Shown: one piece after another, positions 11,760 to 24,652 of the stretch
Layout: every line of letters begins with the position of its first letter
Position numbering within the stretch: the stretch's first letter is position 1
NCBI GenBank assembly: GCA_013398015.1
Contig: VZRR01010423.1
Span: 124,001-188,000, forward strand
Direction: 5' to 3'
DNA: 64,000 nucleotides
From: Oreocharis arfaki
Lineage: Eukaryota; Chordata; Aves; Passeriformes; Paramythiidae
Made by a program: the position numbers and the translations under genes
Notes under the pieces: model-generated
Databases searched by the model: none
The model's input: only the letters and a program-made list of their open reading frames with translations
Told to the model about the DNA's origin: nothing

Positions 11760-14281
11760 ATTTACCAGCCACATTTGAATCCAGATAAATATTACTTACA
11801 AATATTTTGTGGCAGCATATCCTGCCATAGTTTGCTCCCAGGAATTATGCAGTCTGCAAACCGCGGTGCCTTTACTTTCTGAAACATCCAGTTTGATCTC
11901 AGATATAACTGGCTTTTCCTTCTGCCCAGTTAATGGTGTCTCAGGGCTCTGGCAGGTTTCTTATACAAATTCCCTGAAAATTCTGGTGCTGTCAAGGCAC
12001 AAATCAGTAGCTGTGTGATGGCAACTCATAAATTCTTAAGAAACAAGGATTTGCATCACTGGGGAATACTCTTGTACCTTTTTTATCTTTATATACATTC
12101 CCTTGTGCACATTGTGTATTATAGTCCCTAAAGGCTTACATTTCAAGGCATAAAGCAGATCCAAATGGCCTCTCTTAAGAAAAAGTCTACCTAGCAAAGA
12201 AATGTTCTCTTCCCTGCAGTGTAGAATTTTCTGTGCCAAAACCTATTGAGAGCAATGAAAGGAAAAGACTAAATTCTGCAGAAGAATATATTTTGCATTA
12301 TTGTGCTGCATACCATGGTTTAGTTTGTTACAGTTTTTATAGGACTCATGTATCATGACAGTATTCTATTTTGGTCTTGTTCTTACTTTGTTGTTGTTAG
12401 TGAATTACAGGATTTGTAATTCCTAAATCCTGACACATAAACGATTTCTGTTGGATGAGCATTACATGCAGCTTTTCATCCAATGCTGCAAGTTACAAAG
12501 TCATGAATTATGGAGTCCTCACAGTTAGTGAAGAAAAGACTCATAAAGTTAATTTAAAAACAAATAAAATTTCTACTAATCCTACTGTAGGTTTCGGAAT
12601 TACACCTTCAAGAGTGAAATGGCAACAAAAATGGAAAAATCTACCATCCACATGAGCAAAGACTCAAAATTTCCTTCCTACTCTTCAGAAAAACCAGTTG
12701 ACTCTTGAGCCACACATAATTTGTTCCTGTATTGATAACCCCAGGTGCATCTAAATCCCATTTAATATAAAATGGTTGTAAGAACAATGATAACTCACAC
12801 AAATAATTGTTGTATTTGTTTCCTGACTTATCCTCATAGTTCTCCGACTCTCTAATGCACAGTGTTTATGTTTATCCATCTCTCAGTCACCCACTTCTGA
12901 TTCTTTGTTCACAAATCACATTTTAAAAAAATGTAAACTTTGATTTATAAGTTAATACCTAAACCATATTAAAAACGTAGTATTTCAGAAAACCCATTTT
13001 TGTCTTCTCCATGTAATCTAGGGTAGAAAATGCTGTGGTAGAGGAAGGGAAAAATCTTTCCTTATGGTGATCCAACCTTCTGAAATTATTTTTGTAAAAC
13101 ATAACTGTTTTAAGCAGTTCATTGGGCTGACCTATAGAAAGGATGCATAGTGGAACAAACTTCTCTCTATGTAATAAATGTGATTTATCACATTGCTCCC
13201 TCCACAATATTCTGCAGAAGCAATGCACAAGCCAAACATATAATTGAGTTCTTGTTAGTTATATCAATATCGAAGAGGACAAAGTATCACATCCTTGTCA
13301 TAGGTTTGAGTTATTTATTACAAATTACTACAAGGACTACTGGTAGATTTAGTAGCTTCTGTAAATCTGGTATCTGATCACTGGTGACATTAGAGAATCA
13401 CAATATTCTAAGTTGGAAGGGACCCACTGGGATGATCGAATGCAGCTCATGACTGATGTCATTACCTGACTGATGATCTAACAAAATTGCCAGCTCTATA
13501 ATTAAATGCTTTTCCTTCTCTCCATTTATAGGGTGTAAACTTCTGTAATGTTGAGGTCTGGAGATGATAGTAACTCACAGCACATTTGAAATCAAGACAC
13601 TTATGAAGATATTGATACAGTGAAAGGCTTTCTTCTGAACATGCGTGTGGCTCAGTGGCTGAAATAGTCAATGAATTGCAAAATGAAGCTTGTCTGATGG
13701 ACTAGAGTGGAACAGTTTTCTTCCTCTTTATTGAACTCTAACACAGGGCCTGGAGTGCTCTTCAACTTCACATCTCCTTGTACAACAGTAAATCAACATC
13801 AATGCCTCTTTCCCAGATTTTCAGTGAAGCCAGGCGAAGTGGGCAAGGCTGGGGTTGCTGAAAGTAAAACCTAAATGCATTGTCTCCATCTCTAGGAGGA
13901 TGGAGACATCCTTTCTTCCCCTCTTCCACTGAATTTTAATATTTTGACCATCATCAAAGAATCTGGAATTCCACAGTCCTAGTTCATTTACAAACACCCT
14001 GATCACTGAACTCAAAAGCATCACATGTGCTCAGGACAGAACTCAATGATGAACATCACCAATCCTTTGTTGTCTGCACTTCATCTAGAAACATGAGCAG
14101 AATGACTTTTTTCTCTCTCTCGAGAATGTAATGCAGACTGAGTGAAAAGACACAGACTATACACTGCCTCTCTAGGTAATTTTACATATATTGTCTATTT
14201 CGTTAAATCTAATATTGCATTGAAATCAAAGAGTTATTCTTTAATTAGAGACAAGGACAACGGGAGCAAGAATTAAAGCAA
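11760..14281. other. No supported gene
   Basis: Strongly AT-rich sequence with only short frames and one CR1 remnant at 13.4 kb. Confidence 0.6.
13392..13452 (-). mobile_element. Short CR1 tail remnant
   Basis: About 60 bases resemble the reverse complement of a CR1 3' end ('agaatcacaatattctaagttggaagggaccc'). Confidence 0.6.
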
Positions 14282-14487
14282 CATAGAATAATACAATCAT
14301 TTAGGTTGGAAAAGTCCTTCAAGATGAAGTCCAACCACTAACCCAGCACTGCCAAGTCCACTACTAAACCATGTCCCCAGGTGCCACATCTACATGGCTT
14401 TTAAGTACCCCCAGGGATGGTGACTCCACCACTTCCCTGGCCACCCTGTCCCAATGCTTGGTAACGCTTACCCTTGGTAAGTTTTCC
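14282..14487 (-). mobile_element. CR1 LINE fragment, left part, split by an LTR
   Basis: Antisense CR1 tail starting 'catagaataatacaatc' and running through 'ggtgactccaccacttccctgg'. It stops at 14487, and the same CR1 copy resumes at 15432. The 21 bases at 14467-14487 reappear at 15432-15452 with one mismatch. Confidence 0.85.
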
Positions 14488-15431
14488 TCGCTTGGGGTTG
14501 CCCGGAAAGGGCGGCGTCCGTGGCCGGTCGCAGTCCTCAGAGGCGGGCAGCCTCAGGGAGCAAACCAAGTTCCACGCTGCCAACCCTCAGAGAGCAGCAG
14601 CTGGCCCAAGTTACAGGGGAGGAGTAGCGAGCGGGCCGAGGCGAAGAAGCAGAAGGAGGGCTGGTGTGTGCTTTTCCGGGCGGTTTATTCAGGAGAACAG
14701 GGACACACGCCGAAGGGGAGCAGGGACACAAGCCAAAATTCAAGGGGTGACAGGGGATTTTATACAGGGAAGGATAAGGGTGGAGAAAACACAAAGTGCC
14801 AATGGCAGGGAAGGATAGGGGAGGAATGAAGGGTGTAACAACAAATGGGATGCAAGGAAGAGAGGGTACAATAAATTGACAACTTAACAAACCAAGAAAG
14901 CGTCGAACAGAGCCAAGAACTTTCTAGATCTTCATACATAATAATGAAACTTATGCATATGCTCAATCTCTAAATTAATAATATGAAGTAATGTTTACCA
15001 ACCAATAGGAATAGACATTTTAAACTTGTTCAAAAGGGAGGATGGAGACTTGCCATAACTGAAAAGGTACTTTAAACCTGGGTTTCGCCCCACCNAGGGG
15101 AGGAATGAAGGGTGTAACAACAAATGGGATGCAAGGAAGAGAGGGTACAATAAATTGACAACTTAACAAACCAAGAAAGCGTCGAACAGCACCAAGAACT
15201 TTCTAGATCTTCATACATAATAATGAAACTTATGCATATGCTCAATCTCTAAATTAATAATATGAAGTAATGTTTACCAACCAATAGGAATAGACATTTT
15301 AAACTTGTTCAAAAGGGAGGATGGAGACTTGCCATAACTGAAAAGGTACTTTAAACCTGGGTTTCGCCCCACCACTTTTCGTCGCTGGTTTGGATGTTCA
15401 GCTCCTGGTGGAGCTGGGCGACCACCACACC
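14488..15431 (-). mobile_element. LTR-type retroviral fragment inserted in CR1
   Basis: On the minus strand the insert has LTR architecture: a U3-like stretch, TATAAAA at 14758-14764, AATAAA at 14684-14689 about 70 bases later (a short R region), and a GC-rich U5/leader-like end. It lies within a CR1 copy and is flanked by a 21-base direct repeat, far longer than the 4-6 bases normal for integrase. Part is doubled around a single N, so the true insert is probably about 665 bases. No gag, pol or env frame is present. Confidence 0.65.
14817..15373. repeat. 278-base tandem duplication around a single N
   Basis: 14817-15094 and 15096-15373 are the same 278 bases. I saw only a two-base difference (AG versus CA in the 'cgaacag' region). 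The single N at 15095 sits exactly between them. This pattern is typical of a false duplication where contig ends overlap; a real tandem duplication is less likely. Confidence 0.9.
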
Positions 15432-15537
15432 CTTACTCTTGGTAAGTTTTCCAAATATCCTATCTAAATTTCCCCTGGTGCAACTTGATGCCATTTCCTC
15501 TGGTCCTGACACTTTTTGCCTGGGAAAAGAGACCCAG
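15432..15537 (-). mobile_element. CR1 LINE fragment, right part
   Basis: It continues the CR1 copy of 14282-14487: 'ttccaaatatcctatctaaatttcccctggtgcaactt', the antisense of the block that normally follows. Together the parts show an insertion into an existing CR1 copy. Confidence 0.8.
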
Positions 15538-15639
15538 AAGAAGAAGAGGAAAAATATGTTTATGAGTCTAGAGTTAAGGTGCCAATAGACATATTAAAAA
15601 ATCTAAATTTTTGAAGGAGACAATTAATCAGTTTGATGT

Positions 15640-16063
15640 TGATGCCTGAGGTGGCCACCTAAAAAACAGCGACTAGACAGGAATAAGGGAATCAAGGTAG
15701 GTATTTATTTGAAGGGCCTTCAAAGGTACACCCTGGGGAATCCAGAGGCGACACCCAAGATGGATCCTGAGTCACAAGTTCTTCACACTTTTAAAAGTTT
15801 GGTTCATTTGCATACCAGGGTTAATTGTCCAATTATAACCTCAATTAAAGATGTAACTACCTCAAGTTCACCCTCCTCTCAGAAGCTTTTAGTTTACACG
15901 TTTTGGGGTCTGGGACAATCTAGGTGTCCTTGAGGTAGAAACCTGGAGAGATTTGTTATGTGTCATGAGAGAGCAGCAGCCAACAGGCCCCAAGAAACTT
16001 CAGAGTTACACACTAAGCAGTACAGGATGTGAAAAAATATAAAAGTTAAAACCTAAGGCATCA
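15640..16063 (-). mobile_element. Solo LTR of an endogenous retrovirus
   Basis: The 424-base element begins TGATGCCT and ends AGGCATCA, the TG...CA inverted ends of an LTR, and is flanked by ATGT on both sides (15636-15639 and 16064-16067), a 4-base target duplication. On the minus strand there is an AATAAA at 15704-15709 and a TATA-like TTTTAAAA at 15789-15796. No internal viral genes remain, as expected after LTR-LTR recombination. Confidence 0.75.
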
Positions 16064-16071
16064 ATGTCCTT

Positions 16072-16222
16072 GTGTCCTGGCCTTCAAAGTCAGATTGGAT
16101 GGGTCTCTGAGCAACCTGGTGTAGTGGAAGGTGTCCCTGTCCATGGCAGGGGGTTGGAACAAAATTGTCTTTAAGGTCCCTTATAATCCAAGTCATTCTA
16201 GGGCTCTGTGACTGTGATTCTT
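16072..16222 (+). mobile_element. CR1 LINE 3' end fragment
   Basis: Sense CR1 tail from 'tggccttcaaagtcagattggatggg' to 'aatccaagtcattct'. It starts right after the solo LTR. Confidence 0.85.
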
Positions 16223-19200
16223 GAGGTCACTCAAGACCTTTTAAAAATACCTATAAGAACAGACATTTATTCCGATAGCACAGTCAGCACTGTGACCCTT
16301 TTTTGTGAGGGAAGACCCTTTTCAAGCAGTTGATCTGAAATGGTCTCTTCTCCAGCTTGTACTGTTTGATATATCCTGCAACAGCTCCACACCAGTAAAA
16401 TTTCTTCATGTTCTGGGCATCCTTGCCTAATTCTAGAGCCACATGGGAGATCTTGCAACTGAACTAACCAGCAGCATGACAGCAGTAAATCAGGGGTAGG
16501 AACCTGTGCATGTCAGACACAAAGGAGACACATGAGGGTGAGTGGTGCTGTGGGTGTAAAACCTTTCACTGTGCACATTTGAGATGAAACTGGGCAGCCC
16601 AAGCAAGTGCTAATCATCCATTTCCTTTGTGCATTCTATTAGCCTGTCAGCTGTTATGTTGTTAAAAGGCTGGAGGTTGGTGGTGTTTATCCTGTCCACC
16701 AGTTTCCCATTCTTAGACCACCCAAGTGTCCTTCTCTGTGAAGCCATTTTAAAAGACCAGAAATGTTTCTGAAACATTTTTCTCCGTATATTTTCAATGC
16801 AAAATAATATTTTCAATGCGGAAATAACTATCCACTGGGAATAATTTTGTATCTTGGTAGCTCCTAGGTCTGTAAGTTATATTTTGTATCCCATTGAGAA
16901 GAAAAAATCACATTTTAACCAAAGATAAAGTAAAATTTCTTCACTGTGGCTTCCAGAAAATAAAGTTCTGTAGATTTTTATATGCAGAAGACAAAATAAA
17001 TGGCCCAGGCTGAATAAGGCTTATTCATGGCCTCAAGCCAAGACAAATATAGAAGGAAATTTTTAGGGATTAAATTTCAGAGATGAAGAAGATATTCTCA
17101 TACAGGAAAACTTATTTTAAATGGCAACTGAATGGTATTTTTCCTAGGTTTGAAATACTGCAGTTAGTCTGAGAAGAAAGGTTAAAGGGCATCAAGCTGG
17201 TGACTTGGTCAAAGGGAAATAATACACGAATTTATTACATGGATATCCATAACTCATGCATAGCATACCTACTAAGCAGAGCCTATTTTTCCCTTCCCAT
17301 TGGACTTCAAAATACAGAGAAAAGTGAGTGTCAGTGTTGATGGTAATATTTGCACCTAGCTGCTGTGTATTTACAGATTCAGCAACATGGTGAAAAAACC
17401 CCTATGAATATGAAATACATTTACCAGTTGAAAATATTGATGTATTTCTTTTTGGTGCCTTTAAAGAAATATGAACATTAGATGACATTGTTTGAGGGGA
17501 AAAAAAAAAAAAAAAAGAGACAAGGTGGGAAAAAAGTCAAGGTTTGTCCTATCAGGGAGGTGGGATGAGTTGAGGTGAAAGCAGGGAGGAGAGCAACTTG
17601 GAAGATTATTCTGTGCTTATAGATGCACCACACCTTTGAGTGATCGACACTGCAAGTTTGGTCTTCAGACACAATATAAAATATGAACAGATGGAAAATT
17701 CGGGAGGAGAAAGAACTGTGAGTTTTCTGAAGGAGCACTTTAAGAAGCTTGAATGTCACAGACTGAACATCAGCTTAGGGCAGGATGGTAGGGTGATGTA
17801 GCGGAGTGGCAAGCCAGAAGAATGATTTTACTGGTTGGTTTTGGAGGCTGTGGGATGCTCTATGTGGTTTAGAAATTGGAAGAATATAAGAGCCCTACAG
17901 AGTTAGAGCAATGTTTTACTTAGTCTCTAATTTTGACTTCATTAATAATTAATAAAACACTTCTAGAGAAAGACAGGGTGAATCTACAGTAAAGCTCTCC
18001 ATAATAATCTCTCTTGCTCCAGTAATTTTTATTTTTGTCTTTTCCTAGATGAGAGGATGGTATTTAACAACCTTCACTAGATTTCTCCCTCATGAAATAC
18101 ACAATTCCTTTTTGAATTAACACAAGCTGATCCCACATCAAGTTTCAAAACTTTACCGCATTGTGCAAAAAAACAACTCCGTCTACATATTTGGCACTTA
18201 CTCATTTTACTTGATGACCCTTAATACCCTTATTAGGCTAGAATGCAGTCCTTCCTTGTTCTGACTCTCCATATCATCCATGATTTAATTAAGCCTCTAT
18301 CATAGTCCTCTTCAGTGTTTATTTCTAGCAGGATGAGCTGTAGCTCATTTGCTTGACCTTCTCAAAATTCTAATTATCCCTGCCAGTCTTCTCTGTGCCT
18401 TGGTAAATTTCAGTTTATCCATATTAAGATGGGGAATTGTTTGGGAAGCAACAAGGGCAGGAGTCAGTAGCTATGATTTGCTCCTGCCATGATGTACACT
18501 TGCAGCGACTTAGCTGGTACTGCTTTGCTCTCAATTCTTTTCCTCATATTTGCAAAATGCTCTTGTCTTTGACTGCTACTGAGCATTTCATGGACATATC
18601 TCCTGTAATCCCAACATCTTCTAACAGCAGGGTGAAAACTTATCACTCTCTGTATACATTTGGGGTTGGATTACCATATGCACCCTTTTATACTTATCAA
18701 TAAACAATTTCATCTGCGTTTTTATTTCCCAGTCCTTCACTGTCATTAAGGCTTTCTGTCACTATGTGCAGTTGGCTTATATCTCTTCTAACATTAGTTA
18801 TTTGCTATTATTGGATAATTTTGCCTCCTTGTTATTCGGTTAGTTTTCTAGCACAAGATCTGCCCACACCAACCCCAGTGAGACTCCACAGGTGACTTCT
18901 GACCACTGTGAAGCTCTGCACTGAGCGTTGTAGTAAGCTCTAGGTGAGGTAAAAGGCTGCCACTTGCAGTGGAGGGGGAGCCTGAAAAACAGGCATTACT
19001 TTCCAGCTTTTGCTGACCAAGTGTAGTTTCTTTCCAGGAAAGTGGCATTTATTAAAAAGACAATCTGCTTGTCAGGTCCCTGATGTCATATGCTGTTCTT
19101 GGAAATCTTTGCATCTTCCCAAACCCAATATAGAACTTTTCCCTGAAATGCAGACTGAAAAAGTAGAGGTGCTGTTCAAAGCGAAATACAAGTTCAGCAG

Positions 19201-19263
19201 GTAAATTATGAGATCTTGCTCCTTTGGCTGGTCTGATAAGCTGCACTCCCTCTGGGAGGTATC
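16223..19263. other. No supported gene
   Basis: AT-rich unique sequence with a poly-A tract at 17.5 kb. No splice-bounded open frame stood out. Confidence 0.55.
17500..17516 (+). repeat. Poly-A tract
   Basis: A 17-base A-run following GGGG. No retrocopy was recognised upstream. Confidence 0.9.
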
Positions 19264-19745
19264 ACTGAATTACAGAACCACAAAGGCCCTTAGAAGCATT
19301 GAGTCCAGTCATTAACCCAGCACTGCCAACTCCACCACTAAACCATGTCCCTAAGTGACACATCTACACATCTTTTAATACTTCCATGGATGGTGACTCA
19401 ACCACTTCCCTGAGCAGCCTGTTCCAAAGCTTAAGAACACTTTCTGGGAAGAGATTTTTCGTAATATCCAATATAAACCTCCCCTGGCACAGCTTGAGGC
19501 CGTTTCCTCTCAACCTCTTGCTTGTTACTTGGGAGAAAAGACTGATTCCCAACTGCCTACATCCTCCTTTCCGGTATTGGTAGAGGGTGACAAGGTTCCC
19601 CCTGAGCCTCCTTGCCCAGGCTAAACACCCCCACCTCCCTCAGCTGCTCCTCCTCAGACTTTTGCTCCAGACCCTTCACCAGGTCCTTGACCCCTCTGGA
19701 CTCACTGCTCAGCAAAGTCTGCTGCCTCACTGGGACCCAGGTGAA
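19264..19745 (-). mobile_element. CR1 LINE fragment, longest copy in the window
   Basis: Nearly 480 bases of antisense CR1, from the tail through the block reading 'ggtgacaaggttccccctgagcctccttgcccaggctaaac', which corresponds to the end of the reverse-transcriptase ORF. It is interrupted by stops and inactive. Confidence 0.88.
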
Positions 19746-22074
19746 AGGTGTGATGAGAATACTTCCTACCTTGGTAAAGCCCTTGGGTCATTATCCATTA
19801 TTGCTTTTTCACACAGGCAGCAATGACGTTGCCATAAGAAGTCCAAGAGCAAACAGGAGAGACTTCAGAATCTTGGCCCACAACAACATCCAGTGTTCCA
19901 AATGAAATCTCACAGGCTTTAATTGCAATGGAATAATTGATCCTCCTGCCCATTACTACTTTCCAGAATAAGATTTTTCCTTTTCTGCGGTAGAATTCTG
20001 CTGCCTGTTGCTGGAAATCTACATCTGGGAGTTACCTGCAGTAAATCAGATCTAAAATGCACCTTTGAAGAGCAGTGGAAAAGGAAGACAGTTGTGTTAG
20101 AGACATGCATGTCCCCACTGACAGTCACTGCAAAAGAAAAGGCACAGTAGGACAAGCCTAGGAAATTCTGGAGGAGGATAAATAGCCAGACTGCAGGAAA
20201 AAGAAGACAGCAATGGTTTTCTGGATTAGACATCAGTGTTTTGAACCACAGATGGGTGTTTGAGGAGATTCATTTAATTGTCCTATGAAAGAAAGATGTG
20301 GAAATAGTAAAACAAGGAAAGAAACCCAGCAGCATCACCGTAAGTTGAAAAGCCTCACTAAAAGTATTTCCTGCAGAAAATTAACTTTCTCACTCAATGT
20401 TTTTAATGTGAAAATTTTAGTTGAAAGGATTTTTGATAAAAGCTTATGTCAGGGCAAAGCTTTGTGATGCAATCTGCTCTTCTTTCTAGATTCTTCATTA
20501 AACCTATTTTTAACCAAGTCCTCTAAACTACCTCAAGCACAGAATAAATGTCTGACCGTCAGGCTTTCCCAGGATGCACAGTCATGACATGCATGAAGGA
20601 AGGGACTGCACTTGGGGACTACTTGGGCAAGGCCAGACTCTCTTCTGGTAGTGACAAACATGGCAAGCATCAGACACGACAATCAATCATCAGCAGCAAG
20701 TGCAGCTAAGAAATGGGAAGGCAGATTTGACCTTTACCACATCTTTGCCCTCCCAAATGTCAGAGCAGTTAAAGAATTGCTCTTTTTTCATCAGAGAGGA
20801 CATTAATCTCTGCCTGGTCTTTTCAGCTCGTTGTGTTCCTTTTACTGCTATAACAGTTTTGTGGGTCTGGTGAAAAGCCCCATTGCAACACATTCTTCAT
20901 GGGGTTTTTTATAGCTTTTTTCACTACTGATGAAAAGAAATATTACAATCGAGCCAAAAACTGGTTCAGTAATTTTGGTGAGTTGTTCAGTACAGCTTCA
21001 ACAATGGTTCCTCCCTAGGATCTAACTCATGGTATCACAGGAAGCCTGAGACCTTCCCCTTCTTCTGTCAGTGCTGAGAGCTCCTCTCCCAGACTGAAAA
21101 TATTATTTAGGTGTTGAAGACTGTGATGATTGTAGGATGTCTCAGCCTCATCACAAACCAAGCAAAATTCCTTCAGTGAGCACAGCAGCACAGTCACATT
21201 CTCTTCAGCACAGTCTCAGGAGGACCCTGCAGTGTCATTTAAACTCCAAGGAGTGGCAGTGCTGTACAGTGCATCCATGAGCTTCCTTCCATGAGTGTCT
21301 CCAGTGAGGGTGTGCAGAACCCCATACACTGTACAAAAATAGGCATATTTTGTATGTCCATGTTGCCAGGACACTGAGACCAAAGAGTCTTAGAGATTTT
21401 GAAGCTTCTCTTCGTTCATTGTCCATTTCCTTGTGTTTTATAGCAACCATAAATTCCACCACATGAATGGGCAACTGAAATACATGCAACTCAGAGAGCA
21501 AAGCTTCTGTTCAGCTCCAGTAAAGTTACAGTTTTAAGTCACTGATGAAATTATCGGTGATTTAGTGTGACCATGGTTTGAGGCAAATAAACAGCTTCAT
21601 AAGGTGCTTCCTTTTAGCAGGAACTTGGGTGACAAAGTGGCACAGGCTGGCACCTGATGACTTGTCTGAACTGCAAACCTGGCTTACGTGGATAAGAAGT
21701 GTAAGGAAAATCTTGCTTGGCGAGTGATTTATTTTTGAACTAATTACACTGTAGAAAGTTAGGATTCCTCTAGAATTGTCTCTCTACTCCATCCCATATA
21801 TGCGTCATCTGGCCTCAGCTGCCTTCACAGGTGATTCAGAGTTTTGAAGCTCTCTGGTGAGACTGTCACTGCACGTGAGTGATAGTCTCAGACAGCTGTT
21901 CTAGCTCAAGAAATGTCTTTAACCTGTTCACATGGCATTTACTGCTCGAACAGCCTTCTACAGGAGTAAGACTGTGAGCTAGGTAAAAGTGCCTCATGGC
22001 CTGGGTGTGCCCACAAAGTGAACATGATAAGTCAGACCATCCCACTGGAAGCCTGTCTAACCTGGATAGTGATG

Positions 22075-22165
22075 ACTGCCTTCAGAAATTATTATTTTCC
22101 TAATACTTTAATTTTCAACTATTACTCCTTGTCCTATCACAACATGCCCTATTAAAACATTTTTT
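22075..22165 (-). mobile_element. Possible old CR1 remnant
   Basis: The segment with 'ccttgtcctatcacaacatgccct' resembles the antisense CR1 block around 'ccttgtcctatcactacatgccct'. It is short and decayed. Confidence 0.4.
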
Positions 22166-23339
22166 CTGACGAACACTATTGAGTTGCCCCTCAGTATTCT
22201 TATTTCATATCCTCAACAGCTTTTGCCAGCCTTACGGCTTTTTTTCACACCTCTCTAATTAGTCTCTGTATTTAAGTTTATGTCAGTAGCTGCACGTAGT
22301 CATCCATTCAAAAATAGTCATAAATACATAGAAATAATTTATTCTCAACTTTTTTCCCCTGGTGTTAGCTGCACATTTACTAAAATTCACTCTCTTCCAT
22401 CATCGAAGTCTTTAATGAAGATAAATCAGTAACTGTGGATTCAGTACAGATTCTGCTATAAGCCTACTCAGCATCTCCATTCAAACTGACTAATACTTTT
22501 GGGAATGATTTTCCAATCTGTCATCCACATGTCATCTTTTGCTCATTGTGTATGTCTGAAAATGTCACATCAGGCGTTACCAAAAGCCAGTATAAGTCAT
22601 AAAGTACCATTATGTCACTTCCCCTGTATCTGCTAATCCATTACTTCTTAAGGAAGGTGAATAAATTGCTTTAATGGGATGCCACAGACTGCTGGACCCT
22701 GAAATTTATCAGTCTGAGAACTTGATCAAGCTTCATGAGTGAGGATTATATCAGGCTTTTAAAAGAGGAAATAATCTATCAGATTTAAAAGCATTAGCCA
22801 ATCTCTCTCTCTCATAGGATTAAAACACTTTTCCATGCCCACAACATCCCACAGTGATTACCTATGAGGTTAATGGGACCGTCTTTATCAAAGATGACAA
22901 CCTTCAGACAAAATCCCCCCCTGGAGGACCTATGGGTCTGTTTTTTCCTGTGGTGCAGATAGGATGTGAAAGAGAGCCTTCAAAATACTTTTCAGAGTAC
23001 ATTTTTCATTCTGCTTTCATGGGTTTGATCACATTCCAAATAAAAATTCCTATAGAGTTACTTGGAACACAGGCAGATAGGTTTAATCCCTTCACCTCTT
23101 CACCTGGAGAGAGCATTACACTAAAAAACAAGAAAAGTCCATGTTGAATTGACAACAGCCACGTGGCAGAACAGGTGCTTTCATTTGCAAACTCAAAGTT
23201 ATTTATCCAGTACTCCTAAACAGCAGCTTTTTACAACACTCAGAGCTGTGCCCTGCTTTGGGCTCTGCATTACAAGAGTAAAGTGGCTGAGCTGGACTTT
23301 ATTCAGAGATCTGGGTGAGTGCTCGAAAGTCGGGAAAAC

Positions 23340-23500
23340 ATAACCTAAGCAAACAGATTGAAAGGCATGGATTGTTTAGCCTAGCAAAAAGGAAATTGAG
23401 GGTGGACGTGGCAGAAATCCTGAAATATGTAGGAGGTTGCTGAAAGGAGAAAGGCAGTAGATTTTCCTGCATACCCATCTGGGTTAGGTCAACAAGCAGT
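23340..23500 (+). mobile_element. Possible old CR1 remnant
   Basis: 'attgtttagcctagcaaaaaggaaattgagggtgg' matches the sense CR1 block that encodes the end of ORF2, heavily diverged. Confidence 0.45.
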
Positions 23501-24261
23501 GAGCTTCAGTTGTCTTTAGGGAGATAAACTGTCAGAGAAAAACAGAGAGAAATAGTCATGAAATATTTATTCTTGAAAATATAGGTTGGGGGGGGGAGTG
23601 AGGGTTAGAATTTGAAGCACTGCTAGGACAGATTTGTATGGAGCAGAAACATGGACTAGGAGGGAGTCTCTGACAGTCCATTAAACCCAGTTTTCTGTGA
23701 TTCACCACGCAGCTGTGGCTCCCTGGCCATAACTTCATCCCTTTATTGACTGCAGTGGCAAACATCAAATTGTTTGTCAGCTTAGTTATTGCAGAGACAG
23801 CAGTGATGGTACCAGTGAGCCAGTTCTGGATGGGCTTCCAGGTGTGTCTTTTATGACTCTTGCACTCAGGGCCCCTTTTCTCCTTGTTTTTCTTCAATAG
23901 CTGGGAAGAATTGGTATTTACCTACTTTTGCATGCAGTGAGACACAAAGATTTCAGCAAGCTGAGGCTTCAGGGCACATTAGTGTTTGAAGCAACCTGAG
24001 TCCAACAGCTTCCGGGTTCTGAAGATTTGCTTTCTTTACTGTTGAGCACACTCACTTAACTCACTTATCTGAATGCTCAAGAACTGTAAGATCATCTCAC
24101 TTGACAATTCTTATTTCATCTTTCCTTTTCCTACTGAGACAAATCAAATCTGTTTGTTTAGATTCATTCAGCCTTTTCCCTTTGGTTCTAGGGAAGGGGA
24201 ACAGCACTTATTTTAGCATGAGCCAAAAAGAATTTATCCAGAATAAAGTATTTAAGTGCAT

Positions 24262-24652
24262 GAACTTGGTTCTTCTGTTCAACCTCAAAAAGAGGAGATT
24301 GAGGGGACACCTCACTGCAGTTACAATTTCCTCACTGGGGGAAGAGGAGGGCAGGCACTGATCTCTGCTCTTTGGTGACAGTGACAGGACCTGAGGGAAT
24401 GGCCTGAAGTTGTGTCCAGGGAGGATTAGGTTGGATATTTGGAAAAGGTTCTTTCCCCAGAGGGTGATTGGGCGTTTGAACAGGCTCCTCAGGGCAGTGG
24501 GCACAGCATCAAGCCTGGCAGAGGACTGTTGGGACAGTGCTCTCAGGCACATGGTGGGGCTCTTGGGAATGGTGCTGTGCAGGGCCACGAGTGGGACTCA
24601 GTGATCCTGTGGGTCCCTCTCAAATCAGCAGATTCTGTGATTCTGTGATTGG
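24262..24652 (+). mobile_element. CR1 LINE 3' end fragment
   Basis: About 390 bases of sense CR1, from the 'gaggagattgaggggacacctcactgcag' block to a clear tail of repeated 'attctgtg'. The tail defines the true 3' end of the element. Confidence 0.88.

Larger units (their letters stand above)
19746..24261. other. No supported gene
   Basis: Unique sequence with two possible CR1 remnants (22.1 and 23.4 kb) and a G-run at 23587-23595. Nothing else recognised. Confidence 0.55.

Noticed and set aside
14371..14890. Overlapping frames of 114-152 codons on both strands
   Set aside because: They lie in the CR1 and LTR fragments; GC-rich LTR sequence has few stops. No viral protein is recognisable.
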